This document shows positions 26,024 to 34,512 of a DNA stretch of 64,000 nt, one piece after another. The position numbers and the translations under genes were made by a program. Location: contig JAXLYX010000014.1 in the NCBI GenBank assembly GCA_046351215.1, positions 175,696 to 239,695 of the forward strand, in the 5' to 3' direction. The first letter of the stretch is position 1. Each line of letters starts with the position of its first letter. Origin of the DNA: JAXLYX01 sp046351215 (lineage in GTDB: Bacteria; Myxococcota_A; Polyangia; Polyangiales; Houyiibacteriaceae). Under the pieces are notes generated by a model. It was not told the origin of the DNA, made no database searches, and saw only the letters and a program-made list of their open reading frames with translations.

Positions 26024-27066
26024 TCCACACGAACGTGCGCGTCGAAGGCTTCGATGCCGCCTCGCTCGAGCTCCTGCTCGCGCTCGTCACGCCGGATCCG
26101 GATCCGCACGGAGAAGGGACCGTCGTCGTCGTCGTCGATGCCGAGGATCGCGTGCTCTCGGCCTTCCACTCGCGCCGCGGAGCGCTCGCGGTCGGCGGCG
26201 GCACGCCCGATCCGAAATCGCTCGCCGTCGTCCACGGCGCGCGCCGGGCGATCGTGGTCCGCGACGGCGCGTTCGAGGATCTCGACGATCGCCTCGCGCT
26301 GCGCTTCCGCCCGAAGGACGACTTCCTCGCGCAGACCGTCACGGTCGCGCAGGTGCTCCGCGACCTCGTCGAGGCGCAGCAGCTGCGGATCTGGCCCGAT
26401 CCGCTCCACGGTCTCCCGCTGCCGGGAACCGACGCCGTGCGACGGGCCTTCGAGTTCCTCCTCCCCGACGAGCGCACCTTCGTGCTCGCGCTCTTCGATC
26501 AGGGCGCGCTCGCGACCGCCGTCGCCCTCCATCGACGCCACGGCGCGGTCGACGTGGTGATGGGCCCTGCACGGATCCGTCGGCTCGTGGGCACGCTGAC
26601 GGGGGACTTCCACCGCGATCACCGGGCGATCACCGAAGCCCTCGATCGCGCGCTCGGCGAGGTCCATCTCGGCGTCTACGGCGAGCTCTCGACGTTCCGC
26701 CGCCTCCTCCGCGGAAAGCAAGCGGGCCGTTTCTCCGAGGCCGTCCTCTCGCACGAGCTCGTGCTCGAGCCGGCGCCGGGCTACGCCACGGTGGCCGTCT
26801 CGGCCGATGCGCTCCGCTCGGTGGGGCGCGCCGTCCGCAAGGCCTTCTCCGAGATGGACGTCTCCGAGGCCTTCGGTCCGCTCGCCACCCTCTTCGGCGA
26901 CGGCACCGCCCAGGGTGGCCTGGCCGGTCTGCTCGGATTCGCGCGTCCCGAGACCCTCACGCAGATCCTCGGCTTCGATCCGCTTCGGGTGGTCTCGCGC
27001 TGGCTCTCGCGGCACGACCACGAAGAGAGCCCGCGCCCCGGGAGCATACCGCCCAAAGCCGAATGA
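26020..27066 (+). CDS. Unidentified conserved-looking protein, overlapping partner of the glycosidase-like gene
   Basis: The 348-residue soluble protein begins VIHTNVRVEGFDAASLELLL. The N-terminal half has beta-alpha patterns (TVVVVVDAEDRVLSAFHSRR, AVVHGARRAIVVRDGAFED) and the middle is an alpha/beta domain (FVLALFDQGALATAVALHRR). The C-terminus is helical (VGRAVRKAFSEMDVSEAFGP), with no membrane segment or clear catalytic motif. I do not recognise a family. The GTG overlaps the upstream stop by four bases. A strong terminator follows its stop codon, so the pair forms a two-gene unit ending before lexA. Confidence 0.65.
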   Translation: MIHTNVRVEGFDAASLELLLALVTPDPDPHGEGTVVVVVDAEDRVLSAFHSRRGALAVGGGTPDPKSLAVVHGARRAIVVRDGAFEDLDDRLALRFRPKDDFLAQTVTVAQVLRDLVEAQQLRIWPDPLHGLPLPGTDAVRRAFEFLLPDERTFVLALFDQGALATAVALHRRHGAVDVVMGPARIRRLVGTLTGDFHRDHRAITEALDRALGEVHLGVYGELSTFRRLLRGKQAGRFSEAVLSHELVLEPAPGYATVAVSADALRSVGRAVRKAFSEMDVSEAFGPLATLFGDGTAQGGLAGLLGFARPETLTQILGFDPLRVVSRWLSRHDHEESPRPGSIPPKAE

Positions 27067-27085
27067 TTCCGGCCATCTGACGACC

Positions 27086-27112
27086 AGGCGCCCCCGACCG
27101 GAGGCGCCTTTC
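27086..27112 (+). terminator. Intrinsic terminator after the glycosidase-like unit
   Basis: The stem AGGCGCC (27086-27092) pairs with GGCGCCT (27103-27109), and a T-rich stretch follows (TTTCTCGTATTTTC). It separates the upstream two-gene unit from the lexA promoter. Confidence 0.65.
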
Positions 27113-27123
27113 TCGTATTTTCT

Positions 27124-27152
27124 TTGACACGCTACTTCTGTGCACGTAGTGT
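27124..27152 (+). promoter_or_regulatory. lexA promoter with overlapping palindrome
   Basis: TTGACA (27124-27129), a 17-base spacer and TAGTGT (27147-27152) give a good sigma-70 promoter about 74 bases upstream of the lexA ATG. Inside the spacer and reaching into the -10, CTAC (27132-27135) and GTAG (27146-27149) form an inverted repeat with a 10-base centre, so a dimeric repressor bound there would block RNA polymerase. An autoregulatory LexA operator is the obvious candidate; it is not the E. coli CTGT-N8-ACAG type. Confidence 0.55.
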
Positions 27153-27225
27153 GCTCTCCTACCTGCTCATCGTGCCAGTGTGCATCCGTCCAGGATCGAG
27201 CAGGGATCACCTCACCGGAGGCGCC

Positions 27226-27918
27226 ATGCAGAAGCTCACGGACCGACAGCGGGCAGTCCTCGAGTTCATCTCGCTGTCGATCCACGATCGCGGCTATCCC
27301 CCGACGCTCCGCGAGATCGGGAACCATCTCGGCATCCGCAGCACCAACGGGGTGAACGACCACCTGCGGGCGCTCGAGCGCAAGGGCTACCTCACGCGCG
27401 AGGACATGAAGTCGCGCACCCTCCGCCTGGTCCGCACCCCGGACGGCGAGCCGTGCGAGCCCGTCGAGATCGACGCCGGTGTCGGCGGCCTCGCGGAGAA
27501 GGACGTGCTCGAGGAGCTCGACGTGATCGAGATCCCGATCGTCGGTCGTGTCGCGGCCGGCGCGCTCACCGAGGCGATCCAGCATCCGGAGGATTCGGTC
27601 CGGGTCGATCGCATGCTCGTCGGCGGCGGCGGCAAGGAGCTCTTCGGGCTCCGGATCCACGGCGAGTCGATGATCGACGCCGGCATCCACAACGGCGACT
27701 TCGTCTTCGTGAAGAAGCAGCTCGAGGCCCGCAAGGGAGAGATCGTCATCGCGATGGTCGGCGACGAAGCGACCTGCAAGTACTACTTCCCCGAGAAGGA
27801 TCACATCCGGCTCGAGCCCGCGAACCGCACGATGGGCCCCATCATCGTGCCCGCGAACGAGTGGCGCTCGACGCAGATCCTCGGCGTGGTCGTGGGCGTC
27901 TACCGCCGCCTCCACTGA
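27226..27918 (+). CDS. lexA: SOS-response repressor LexA
   Basis: LexA represses DNA-damage genes and is inactivated by RecA-stimulated self-cleavage. The 230-residue protein has the N-terminal winged helix (LTDRQRAVLEFISLSIHDRG, TLREIGNHLGIRS) and the cleavage site RVAAGAL (A111-G112). It has the catalytic serine in GLRIHGESMIDAGI (S148), the catalytic lysine in DEATCKYYF (K185), and the end ILGVVVGVYRRL. A linker of about 20 extra residues separates the domains. The ATG at 27226 starts MQKLTDRQ, the usual N-terminus. Confidence 0.95.
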   Translation: MQKLTDRQRAVLEFISLSIHDRGYPPTLREIGNHLGIRSTNGVNDHLRALERKGYLTREDMKSRTLRLVRTPDGEPCEPVEIDAGVGGLAEKDVLEELDVIEIPIVGRVAAGALTEAIQHPEDSVRVDRMLVGGGGKELFGLRIHGESMIDAGIHNGDFVFVKKQLEARKGEIVIAMVGDEATCKYYFPEKDHIRLEPANRTMGPIIVPANEWRSTQILGVVVGVYRRLH

Positions 27919-27977
27919 CGCCCGATCGTCGGCTCGCCCGCCCCTCCCGGCCGTTGTACGGTGCGGCCGGGAGGACG

Positions 27978-29033
27978 ATGGACACGCCGGCACGATTCGG
28001 TCCGTACGAGCTCGTCCGTCGCATCGGTCGCGGCGGGATGGCGGAGACCTTCGCGGTCCGCCGAGCCGACGCTTCCGGGCCCGCGCCGCTCTTCTGCCTG
28101 AAGCGCGTGCTCCCCGGGCTCGTCGAGAGCTCCGAGCTGCTCGCGTGGTTCGTCGAGGAAGCGCGCCTCTCGGCGCAGCTCCACCACGCGAACGTGGTGC
28201 CCGTGGTCGACTTCGGCTCCGTCGACGGAGTGCCCTACCTCGTCCTCGAGCACATCGACGGCGTGGACCTGCGCGCGCTCCTCTCGGACGCTCGCCGCGA
28301 GGGCGTGCCGCTGCCCTACGACGTCGTCGCCGAGGTCGCGCGCGGCGTGGCGTTCGCCCTCGATTTCGCCCACGCATGCGACGCCGACGGGCGCCTGCGC
28401 GGCCTCGTGCACCGCGACATCTCTCCGTCGAACGTCCTCGTCGATCGCCACGGAGGCGTGAAGCTCGGCGACTTCGGCATCGCGAAGGCGATCGGAAGCC
28501 CGCAGGCCACGCGGACGGGTGTGCTCAAGGGGAAGATCCCCTACATGGCGCCGGAGTACGCGGCGGCGGGGCGCTTCGACCACCGGAGCGATCTCTTCGC
28601 GCTCGGCGTCACGCTCTACGAATGCGTGACGCTCGAGCGCCCCTTCGACGGCCCCTCCGACGTGGAGACGCTCGAGCGGATCCTCGACGGGCAACACGTC
28701 CCGCTGACCCGGCTCGAGACGCACGTGCCGCCGCTCTTCGCGGAATGCGTGGAGCGGCTGCTGGCCGTCGATCCGTGCGTCCGCTTCGCGACCGCACGCG
28801 CCTTCGTCGAGGCGCTCGCGCCGTGCCTCCCGCCGAGCACGGCGCGACGGGAGGTCGCCCGATGCGTCGAACGTGCGCTCGCCCACCGCGCGGAGCGAGA
28901 GCGCATCGAGCCGTCGACCACGGCTCCGGACGGCGTCGGCACCGCGTTCGTCGACACCACGTCGACGGCCGTCGAGGCCCCTCGGGTCGAGCCGGCGGCC
29001 CCGGATGCGGTCACCCGTACCCGGGCCCCCTGA
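27978..29033 (+). CDS. Hanks-type Ser/Thr protein kinase
   Basis: The 351-residue protein is a compact kinase. It has the glycine loop RRIGRGGMAETFAV, catalytic lysine K42 (FCLKRVLP), the HRDISPSN loop with D147, DFG D165 and the activation end PYMAPEYAAAGRFDHRSDL. The HRDxSPxN form is common in myxobacterial kinases. A short disordered tail (about 300-351) follows, and there is no membrane segment. The ATG at 27978 is preceded by GGGAGGAC. It lies 59 bases after lexA and ends seven bases before the convergent FrzS-like gene. Its partner and signal are unknown. Confidence 0.9.
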   Translation: MDTPARFGPYELVRRIGRGGMAETFAVRRADASGPAPLFCLKRVLPGLVESSELLAWFVEEARLSAQLHHANVVPVVDFGSVDGVPYLVLEHIDGVDLRALLSDARREGVPLPYDVVAEVARGVAFALDFAHACDADGRLRGLVHRDISPSNVLVDRHGGVKLGDFGIAKAIGSPQATRTGVLKGKIPYMAPEYAAAGRFDHRSDLFALGVTLYECVTLERPFDGPSDVETLERILDGQHVPLTRLETHVPPLFAECVERLLAVDPCVRFATARAFVEALAPCLPPSTARREVARCVERALAHRAERERIEPSTTAPDGVGTAFVDTTSTAVEAPRVEPAAPDAVTRTRAP

Positions 29034-29039
29034 GCCAGC

Positions 29040-31331
29040 TCACTCCGCCGCTTCGTTCGCGCCCGACTTCTGCTCCTCGAGCAGCCCGAGGCCGATCGAG
29101 AGGGCCTTGCGCACGCGCTCGAGGACGGCCGCGTCCTGCTGCATGCGCGCCGTCGCCTCGTCGAGACGGGCCTTGAACGCGCTGCGCTCGGCGTCGAGGA
29201 CGTCGATCCGGCCGCTCCGCTCGTCGGCGAGGCTCTCGACCGCGCGGAGCGAAGCCGTCGTCTCCTCGAGGCGCCTCGAGAGCTCGTCGCGCTCGGTGGT
29301 ACGGGCAGCGAGGTCGCCCTCGAACTGCGCGCGTGCCTCCTCGCTGTTCGAGAGGCGCGACTCGAGCGACTGGACCTGCGCCTCGAGCTCGCCGACGCGT
29401 GCCTCGGCGGCCGCGAGCTTCGTCGCGTTCTCCGCCGAGCTCGCCTCGGCCGCCGCGAGCTTCGTCTCGGTGTCGGCGAGCTTGCGGCCGAGCACCGCGA
29501 GCTGACGCCCGTGCTCGTCGTCCGAGGCCTTCCTGGCCGCCTCGTGCTGCTGCTGGAGCTCCTGCTCGCGGGCGACGAGAGCCACCGCGTGCGCGTCGCG
29601 CGCCGCTTCGAGCTCTTCGTTGCGCTTCGCCTCGGCGGCCCCGAGAGCGGCGTCCTTCTCGGCGGAGAGCTCCGCGCGGAGCGCGTCGAGGGCCGCGGCC
29701 TGGGCCGCGAGGAGCGCCGCTTCCTTGTCGGCGAGGGAGCTCGCGTGGGCCTCGTCCGCCGCCGCCTTGTGGGCCGCGTGCTCGGCGCGCACGGTCGCGA
29801 GCGCGTCGTCGTGGGCCGCCTGCTTCTCGGCCAGCGCACGCTCCTTCGCTTCGCGCTCCGCCGCGAGCGCGGAGGTCTTCTGCTCCTCCGCCTCCGCGAG
29901 CGCGGCCCGCATGCGCTCCTCGAGCTCGCGGATCGCGGTCGCATGGCGATCGGCCGCGGCCTCCGACTCGGCGGCGGCCTGCGCCTTCGCGCTGGCGAGC
30001 TCCGCGGCGTGGTTCTCCTCGAGCGTGGCGACGGCGCGATCCTTCTCCTCGCGGAGCGTCGCGACCTCGGACGCCCGCTGCGCCTTCAGCGACTCGAGAT
30101 CCTCTTCCGCCTTGCGCAGCTTCTGCTCCGTGCGCTCGAAGCGCGCCTTGAGATCCTCGTGGCGCTTCGAGCTCGCGTCGCGGTCCGCCTGCAGCTGGGA
30201 GAGCTGGGCCTGGATCGTCGCGGAGCTACGCTCGAGCTCGACGACCTTGTCGTCGGAGTCGGCCTTCTGCCGCGCCACCTGGAGGTTCTGGTCGCGGAGC
30301 TCGAGGATCTGCTTGTCGCGGCTCGAGAGCTGATCGCGCAGCTCGAGCAGGTCCTTGTCCTTCGTGTTCAGCGCCTCGCGCAGGTCGAGGAGCTCGCGGC
30401 TCGACACGCCGCCGCCCTTCGCGGCCTTCGCCGTGAGATCGGCGATCTGGGTCTTGAGCGACGGCACCTGGGAGGCCTCGCCGCGGGCGCGGTCGAGATC
30501 CTCCTCGAGGCCCGAGATGCGCGCGCGCGCCGACTCGAGCTCCGAGCGGAGCGCGGCGACCTCGGCGGCGTCGAGCGAGACGGCGACGGAGGGCGGACGG
30601 ACGCTCGGCGCGGGCGGCGGCATGGTGGGCGCGCGCGGCGGCGGCATGGTGGGCGCACGCGGCGGCACCGTGGCCGGGCGGACCGGCGGAGCGACCTCCG
30701 CCACGGGCTCGGGCTCCTCGGTCTCGAGCGTCAGCTCGTCCTCGATGACGATGTCCTCGAGGTCCGCCTCGATCTCGGAGTCGACGTGCGTCGACGTCGC
30801 CTCGCTCGGCGCGGGCGCCGGCGCGGCGGCGGCCGCGGGCTTCGCGGGAACGGAGTCCTCCATGAAGATCGAGTCGAAGGCCGACTCGGCGAAGGCCTCG
30901 ATCTCGTCGTCGACCTTGCTGCCGAACTGGTCGCCGCCACCGCCGGCGGGCTCCTCGATCGGGATCAGGTTGCGCACGTGCCCGAGCAACGTCTCGAACG
31001 ACACGGGCTTCTTGACGTAGTCCTCGGCGCGCGTGCGGAGCTTCTTGTGCTGCTCGAAGATCTCGTCGGCATTGCCGTCGCTCGAGAGGATGATGAGCGG
31101 CACCTCGGCGATGGGCGGCGTCTTCTTGATCTTCTTGCAGACCAGGAAGCCGTTCATGCTCGGCAGCTCGACCGAGAGCAGGATGAGGTCCGGCGGATTC
31201 GCCGCGGCCTGATCGACACCCGCGTTGCCATCGGCGACGACGTCGACGTGCACGCCGAGTTGTCCGAACCGGGCCTTGAGCTCGTCACTCCAGTTCTTGT
31301 CGGCTTCGAAGACGAAGATGCGCCGCGCCAT
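29040..31331 (-). CDS. FrzS-like pseudo-receiver/coiled-coil protein
   Basis: This 763-residue protein has an N-terminal receiver-fold domain (1-125). The phospho-acceptor Asp is replaced by Ser (S53 in LILLSVELPSMNGFLVCKKI), and the later part QHKKLRTRAEDYVKKPVSFE closely follows the Myxococcus xanthus FrzS pseudo-receiver as I remember it. An acidic, Pro-rich linker (125-245) leads into about 490 residues of heptad-rich coiled coil. FrzS localises to cell poles and supports type-IV-pilus-dependent motility; that role is inferred here. No other motility gene is nearby. It is transcribed from a good sigma-70-like promoter. Confidence 0.8.
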   Translation of the reverse strand: MARRIFVFEADKNWSDELKARFGQLGVHVDVVADGNAGVDQAAANPPDLILLSVELPSMNGFLVCKKIKKTPPIAEVPLIILSSDGNADEIFEQHKKLRTRAEDYVKKPVSFETLLGHVRNLIPIEEPAGGGGDQFGSKVDDEIEAFAESAFDSIFMEDSVPAKPAAAAAPAPAPSEATSTHVDSEIEADLEDIVIEDELTLETEEPEPVAEVAPPVRPATVPPRAPTMPPPRAPTMPPPAPSVRPPSVAVSLDAAEVAALRSELESARARISGLEEDLDRARGEASQVPSLKTQIADLTAKAAKGGGVSSRELLDLREALNTKDKDLLELRDQLSSRDKQILELRDQNLQVARQKADSDDKVVELERSSATIQAQLSQLQADRDASSKRHEDLKARFERTEQKLRKAEEDLESLKAQRASEVATLREEKDRAVATLEENHAAELASAKAQAAAESEAAADRHATAIRELEERMRAALAEAEEQKTSALAAEREAKERALAEKQAAHDDALATVRAEHAAHKAAADEAHASSLADKEAALLAAQAAALDALRAELSAEKDAALGAAEAKRNEELEAARDAHAVALVAREQELQQQHEAARKASDDEHGRQLAVLGRKLADTETKLAAAEASSAENATKLAAAEARVGELEAQVQSLESRLSNSEEARAQFEGDLAARTTERDELSRRLEETTASLRAVESLADERSGRIDVLDAERSAFKARLDEATARMQQDAAVLERVRKALSIGLGLLEEQKSGANEAAE

Positions 31332-31381
31332 GTTGCTCCTCGGAAGCCCGGCGGCTCGAGGGGCCGCGCCGGGAGCCCAAG

Positions 31382-31411
31382 AGGATACGGCCCTGGCCGA
31401 TTTCGTGTCAA
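31382..31411 (-). promoter_or_regulatory. Sigma-70-like promoter for the FrzS-like gene
   Basis: On the minus strand, TTGACA (31411-31406), an 18-base spacer and TATCCT (31387-31382) stand about 50 bases upstream of the ATG at 31331. The -35 is a perfect consensus hexamer. Confidence 0.6.
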
Positions 31412-31515
31412 CGACGGCGCAAAACGGAAATCCGCGAATTCAAAGCGCTATCGGCCTGCGGATCCGTTCAGCGCACGGGTCGAGGTCGGCGACGGGGGCT
31501 TTCGGCGCGGGAGGG

Positions 31516-32319
31516 TCAGTGCGCGACGTGGGCCGAGGCCGCGAGCTCGAGGAGCGTGCGACGGTCGACGTCTCCGGTGAACGCGTAGTAGAGGTCCCCG
31601 TCCGCGACGACCGGCACGGCATATCCGTGGACGTCTCGATAGACGACCTCGCGCCCCCCGAAGCGGACACGGTGGAGCTCGTCCTCGCCGAACTCGGGTC
31701 CCTCGAAGACGACCACCGTCACCCGCGCACCGTGCACGTCGTAGTAGAGCGCCGCGGCCCGCTGGTCCTGGACGTTCGAGAGCCGGGCGCCGACGAGGCG
31801 CACGTCCCCCCGCTCGAAGCGGGCCGGACGCACCGGGAACGCGACCTTGTCCTGGAAGTAGCGCGAAACCTGCTGCGGCCCGGCCGCCTGCACGTCGGCC
31901 GGGAGGCTGCTCGAGTGGAGCCGGACGACGTCCTCGAGCACCGGCGCGGCCCGGCCCCCCGCGAGGCTCGCGGCGGTCCGATCGCCGTCGACCGAGCTCC
32001 CCACCACGATCAGCACGAGGGCCGCCGCCGCGACCGCACCGAGGTGGCGGACGTGGATCGGGAGGACCCGGACGATCGGGGCCGCGCTCGGCGCCGGCTC
32101 GGCATCGAGGGAGATGCGGATCCGCTGGCGGAGGCTCTCCGGCGCCTCGACTCCGGCGAGCGAATCCCGCACGAACGAGCGCGACCGCCGCTCGAACGCG
32201 ACGAGCTCCTGACACGGCGCACAGACGTCGAGGTGTCGTTCGAACTCGATCGTCGTCGCCGGATCGAGCTCTCCGTCCACCAGGGCGCCCACGTGGCGTT
32301 GCAGGAGACGACAGCTCAT
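31516..32319 (-). CDS. Anti-sigma factor with zinc-finger domain
   Basis: The 267-residue protein is the likely membrane-anchored partner of the sigma factor that overlaps it upstream. It has an N-terminal ZAS-type zinc motif H29-x3-C33-x2-C36 (ERHLDVCAPCQELVAFERRS), a linker, a single transmembrane helix (about 91-107, LGAVAAAALVLIVVGSS) and a roughly 150-residue periplasmic domain that may sense the signal. The ATG overlaps the sigma-factor stop codon (ATGA), typical of sigma/anti-sigma pairs. The inducing signal is not evident. Confidence 0.85.
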   Translation of the reverse strand: MSCRLLQRHVGALVDGELDPATTIEFERHLDVCAPCQELVAFERRSRSFVRDSLAGVEAPESLRQRIRISLDAEPAPSAAPIVRVLPIHVRHLGAVAAAALVLIVVGSSVDGDRTAASLAGGRAAPVLEDVVRLHSSSLPADVQAAGPQQVSRYFQDKVAFPVRPARFERGDVRLVGARLSNVQDQRAAALYYDVHGARVTVVVFEGPEFGEDELHRVRFGGREVVYRDVHGYAVPVVADGDLYYAFTGDVDRRTLLELAASAHVAH

Positions 32320-32966
32320 CGGGCGGCCTCCTTGCGACGGCGGAAGGCGTCGAGCGAGACGGGCTCGGTCGCGGCCGCGAACGGCTCCTCGGACACGATG
32401 CCCAGGGCTTCGGCCTGCGCGACGAGACGCGTCTGCATCTGCTTTCGCGCGCGGTGCAGGCGCGACATCACGGTGCCGATCGGGCAACCGACGACGTCGG
32501 CGATCTCCTTGTAGGAGAGCTCTTCGACGTCCGCGAGGAGGATCATCAGCCGGTAGTCCTCGGGCAGCTCGTCGAGCGCCGCCTGGATCTCGGCGAGCAG
32601 GAGGCCCCGCTGGGCGTCCTCCACGGGATCGAGGAGACCTCGCATGGCCGAACGGCTCATCACGCCGTCGCCGACGGGCTCGGCCGATCCCCCCTCGAAC
32701 ACCCCGCGCTCGCGCACGCCCCGCCGATAGCGGTTGATGAAGGTGTTGGTGAGGATCTTGAGCAGCCAGGCCTTCAGGTTCGTACCGACCTCGAACCGGT
32801 CGTAGAAGCGGTAGGCCTTCAGGATGGTGTCCTGGACCAGGTCCTCGGCATCCGAGGGGGAACGCGTGAGCCGCAGGGCCGCCCCGTAGAGGGCGTCCAG
32901 GTGGGGCAACGCTTCGCGCTCGAACTCGGCTCGGCGCTTCTTCTCGGAGGGTCGGAAGAAAGACAT
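32316..32966 (-). CDS. ECF-family RNA polymerase sigma factor
   Basis: The 216-residue product has sigma region 2 (LYGAALRLTRSPSDAEDLVQ followed by AYRFYDRFEVGTNLKAWLL) and region 4 (LDELPEDYRLMILLADVEEL, then SYKEIADVVGCPIGTVMSRL), as in RpoE/SigH-type extracytoplasmic-function sigma factors. The linker between the regions is longer than usual (VRERGVFEGGSAEPVGDGVM). It is translationally coupled to the anti-sigma gene. The ATG at 32966 is preceded by GGAG at a distance of about 10 bases. Confidence 0.92.
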   Translation of the reverse strand: MSFFRPSEKKRRAEFEREALPHLDALYGAALRLTRSPSDAEDLVQDTILKAYRFYDRFEVGTNLKAWLLKILTNTFINRYRRGVRERGVFEGGSAEPVGDGVMSRSAMRGLLDPVEDAQRGLLLAEIQAALDELPEDYRLMILLADVEELSYKEIADVVGCPIGTVMSRLHRARKQMQTRLVAQAEALGIVSEEPFAAATEPVSLDAFRRRKEAAR

Positions 32967-33007
32967 GCGGCTAGGCTCCGTGGACGAGAACCACCGCCCG
33001 GCTCCCC

Positions 33008-33613
33008 TTATTCCGCGTCTCCGGGCTTCTTCTCGCGGTCCCGTCGGGCGGCGAGCTTGCCCTCGAGCTCCTCGATGCGCTGCTGGAGGCGATGGACCTC
33101 GGACTGCAGCTGCTTGACCGTGTCGAGGGCTCCGCCGAGCAGGGCGTGGAGATGCTCGTCGGCGAAGCGCGAGAGCTCGTCGAGGGCCTCCTTCGGCGAG
33201 GGGACGACCGCCTTGCGGGGCTCGCGCGGCTCGGGCTCCGCGGCCACGCGGGCTTCGCCCGCGGTCTCGCTGGAGGACGACGCCTTCGGCTCTTCGTCGG
33301 GACGGGCGACGAGCTTGCCGACCGGGCCGTCGAGCAGCGTGGTGAGGAGCTTCTCGCGGCCCTCGCGGATCAGGCCGCGGAGACTGCGCGCCTCCCGCGC
33401 CGCGGGCTCCTTCGTGCGCTGCTGCTCGTAGATGATCTGCGCCAAGGTGACGTTGGTCAGGTCTTCCTTGGTCTTGTTGTCGATGATCTGCACGTCCTCG
33501 CCGACGCGAACGTATTCGGCGATCTGGTGCAGCGTCACGTACCGGCTCTCGCGCGTGTCGTAGAGCTTGCGGTTCGCGTACCGCTTGATCAGACGCGCTT
33601 CTCCCCCGATCAT
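33008..33613 (-). CDS. phaR: PHA-accumulation regulator DNA-binding protein PhaR
   Basis: The 201-residue protein begins with the PHB/PHA accumulation regulator N-terminal domain (residues about 5-65): LIKRYANRKLYDTRESRYVT, then DVQIIDNKTKEDLTNVTLAQ. It ends with a helical region (LQSEVHRLQQRIEELEGKLA). Family members repress polyhydroxyalkanoate genes and bind granules. No PHA synthase or phasin is in the window. I chose the ATG at 33613 (MIGGEARLIKRYANRK) because GGGGAAGAG precedes it directly and the domain starts there. It lies 41 bases upstream of the ECF sigma gene on the same strand. Confidence 0.88.
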   Translation of the reverse strand: MIGGEARLIKRYANRKLYDTRESRYVTLHQIAEYVRVGEDVQIIDNKTKEDLTNVTLAQIIYEQQRTKEPAAREARSLRGLIREGREKLLTTLLDGPVGKLVARPDEEPKASSSSETAGEARVAAEPEPREPRKAVVPSPKEALDELSRFADEHLHALLGGALDTVKQLQSEVHRLQQRIEELEGKLAARRDREKKPGDAE

Positions 33614-33727
33614 CTCTTCCCCGACCGCGTCCACAGCGATGCCTCCGACGCCGCCCAACGTAACTGCCGACGACGCACCGCGTCAAGCGGTCCGTGACCG
33701 TCCCATGACGGTCATCCCGGAGGCGGG

Positions 33728-34480
33728 ATGACGCGCCCGGATCGGATCGCGAGCACCTGGATCGCGCGGATGTCCCAGGTCGTGGACCCCGCCCTGCGCG
33801 TCGCGTCCCTGCGCAGCGAGCTCGTCGCCTTCGAGGAATCCCTCGTCGCCGAGGTCTTCCACGCCGTCACGGAAGGGGCGGACGCGGGGCTCGCCGACTT
33901 CCGCCACCTGCTCCTGCTCGCGTCGGTGGCCATCGCCCAGCCGGAGCTCGAGCCGAAGAAGCGCGAGGCCGGAAGGCTCGCGCGCGACCGCGGCCTCTTC
34001 GCCGCCGCCGAGCTCCTCCTGCCCGAGCCGAAGCCGAAGACGCTCGACGAAGACGCGCCCGCTCCGGGCACGATCCCCCGCGCGCCGGGACGCGCGCTGA
34101 CCCTCGGGGAGCGCAAATCGCTCGCCCGACGGGTCCACCGACACGTCCTCGAGCGGGTCCTCCTCGATCCGAGCTCCGACGTCATCCGGATCCTGCTCGG
34201 CAACCCCTCGCTGACGGAGGCCGACGTCGTACGCGTCTCGGCGCGCCGGCCGGTGGCTCCCGAGGTCCTGCGCGAGGTCTTCCTCTCGACGCGCTGGGTG
34301 CTCCGCTACGGCGTGCGCCTCGCCCTCGTGAAGAACCCCTCGCTCGACACGGATCTCGGGCTCGTCCTCGTGCGTCAGCTCACACGACAGGACGCCGAGG
34401 CGGTCTCGGCTTCCACCGAGCTCTCCTTCAGCGTCCGGGAGACGGCGATGCGCGAGGCCCGACGCCTGCCGCTGCATTGA
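33728..34480 (+). CDS. Unidentified soluble helical protein
   Basis: The 250-residue protein is mostly alpha-helical and lacks a signal peptide. Its C-terminal half has short HEAT-like units (LLGNPSLTEADVVRVSARRP, LVKNPSLDTDLGLVLVRQLT), a pattern of NPSLT/NPSLD followed by a helix that resembles DUF2336-like proteins. A central Pro/Lys linker (PEPKPKTLDEDAPAPGTIPR) splits the two halves. I do not assign a function. It is divergent from phaR with about 114 bases between starts. Confidence 0.65.
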   Translation: MTRPDRIASTWIARMSQVVDPALRVASLRSELVAFEESLVAEVFHAVTEGADAGLADFRHLLLLASVAIAQPELEPKKREAGRLARDRGLFAAAELLLPEPKPKTLDEDAPAPGTIPRAPGRALTLGERKSLARRVHRHVLERVLLDPSSDVIRILLGNPSLTEADVVRVSARRPVAPEVLREVFLSTRWVLRYGVRLALVKNPSLDTDLGLVLVRQLTRQDAEAVSASTELSFSVRETAMREARRLPLH

Positions 34481-34512
34481 GCGCGACGCGCCGGCCCTCG
34501 CCGAGCACGCCC

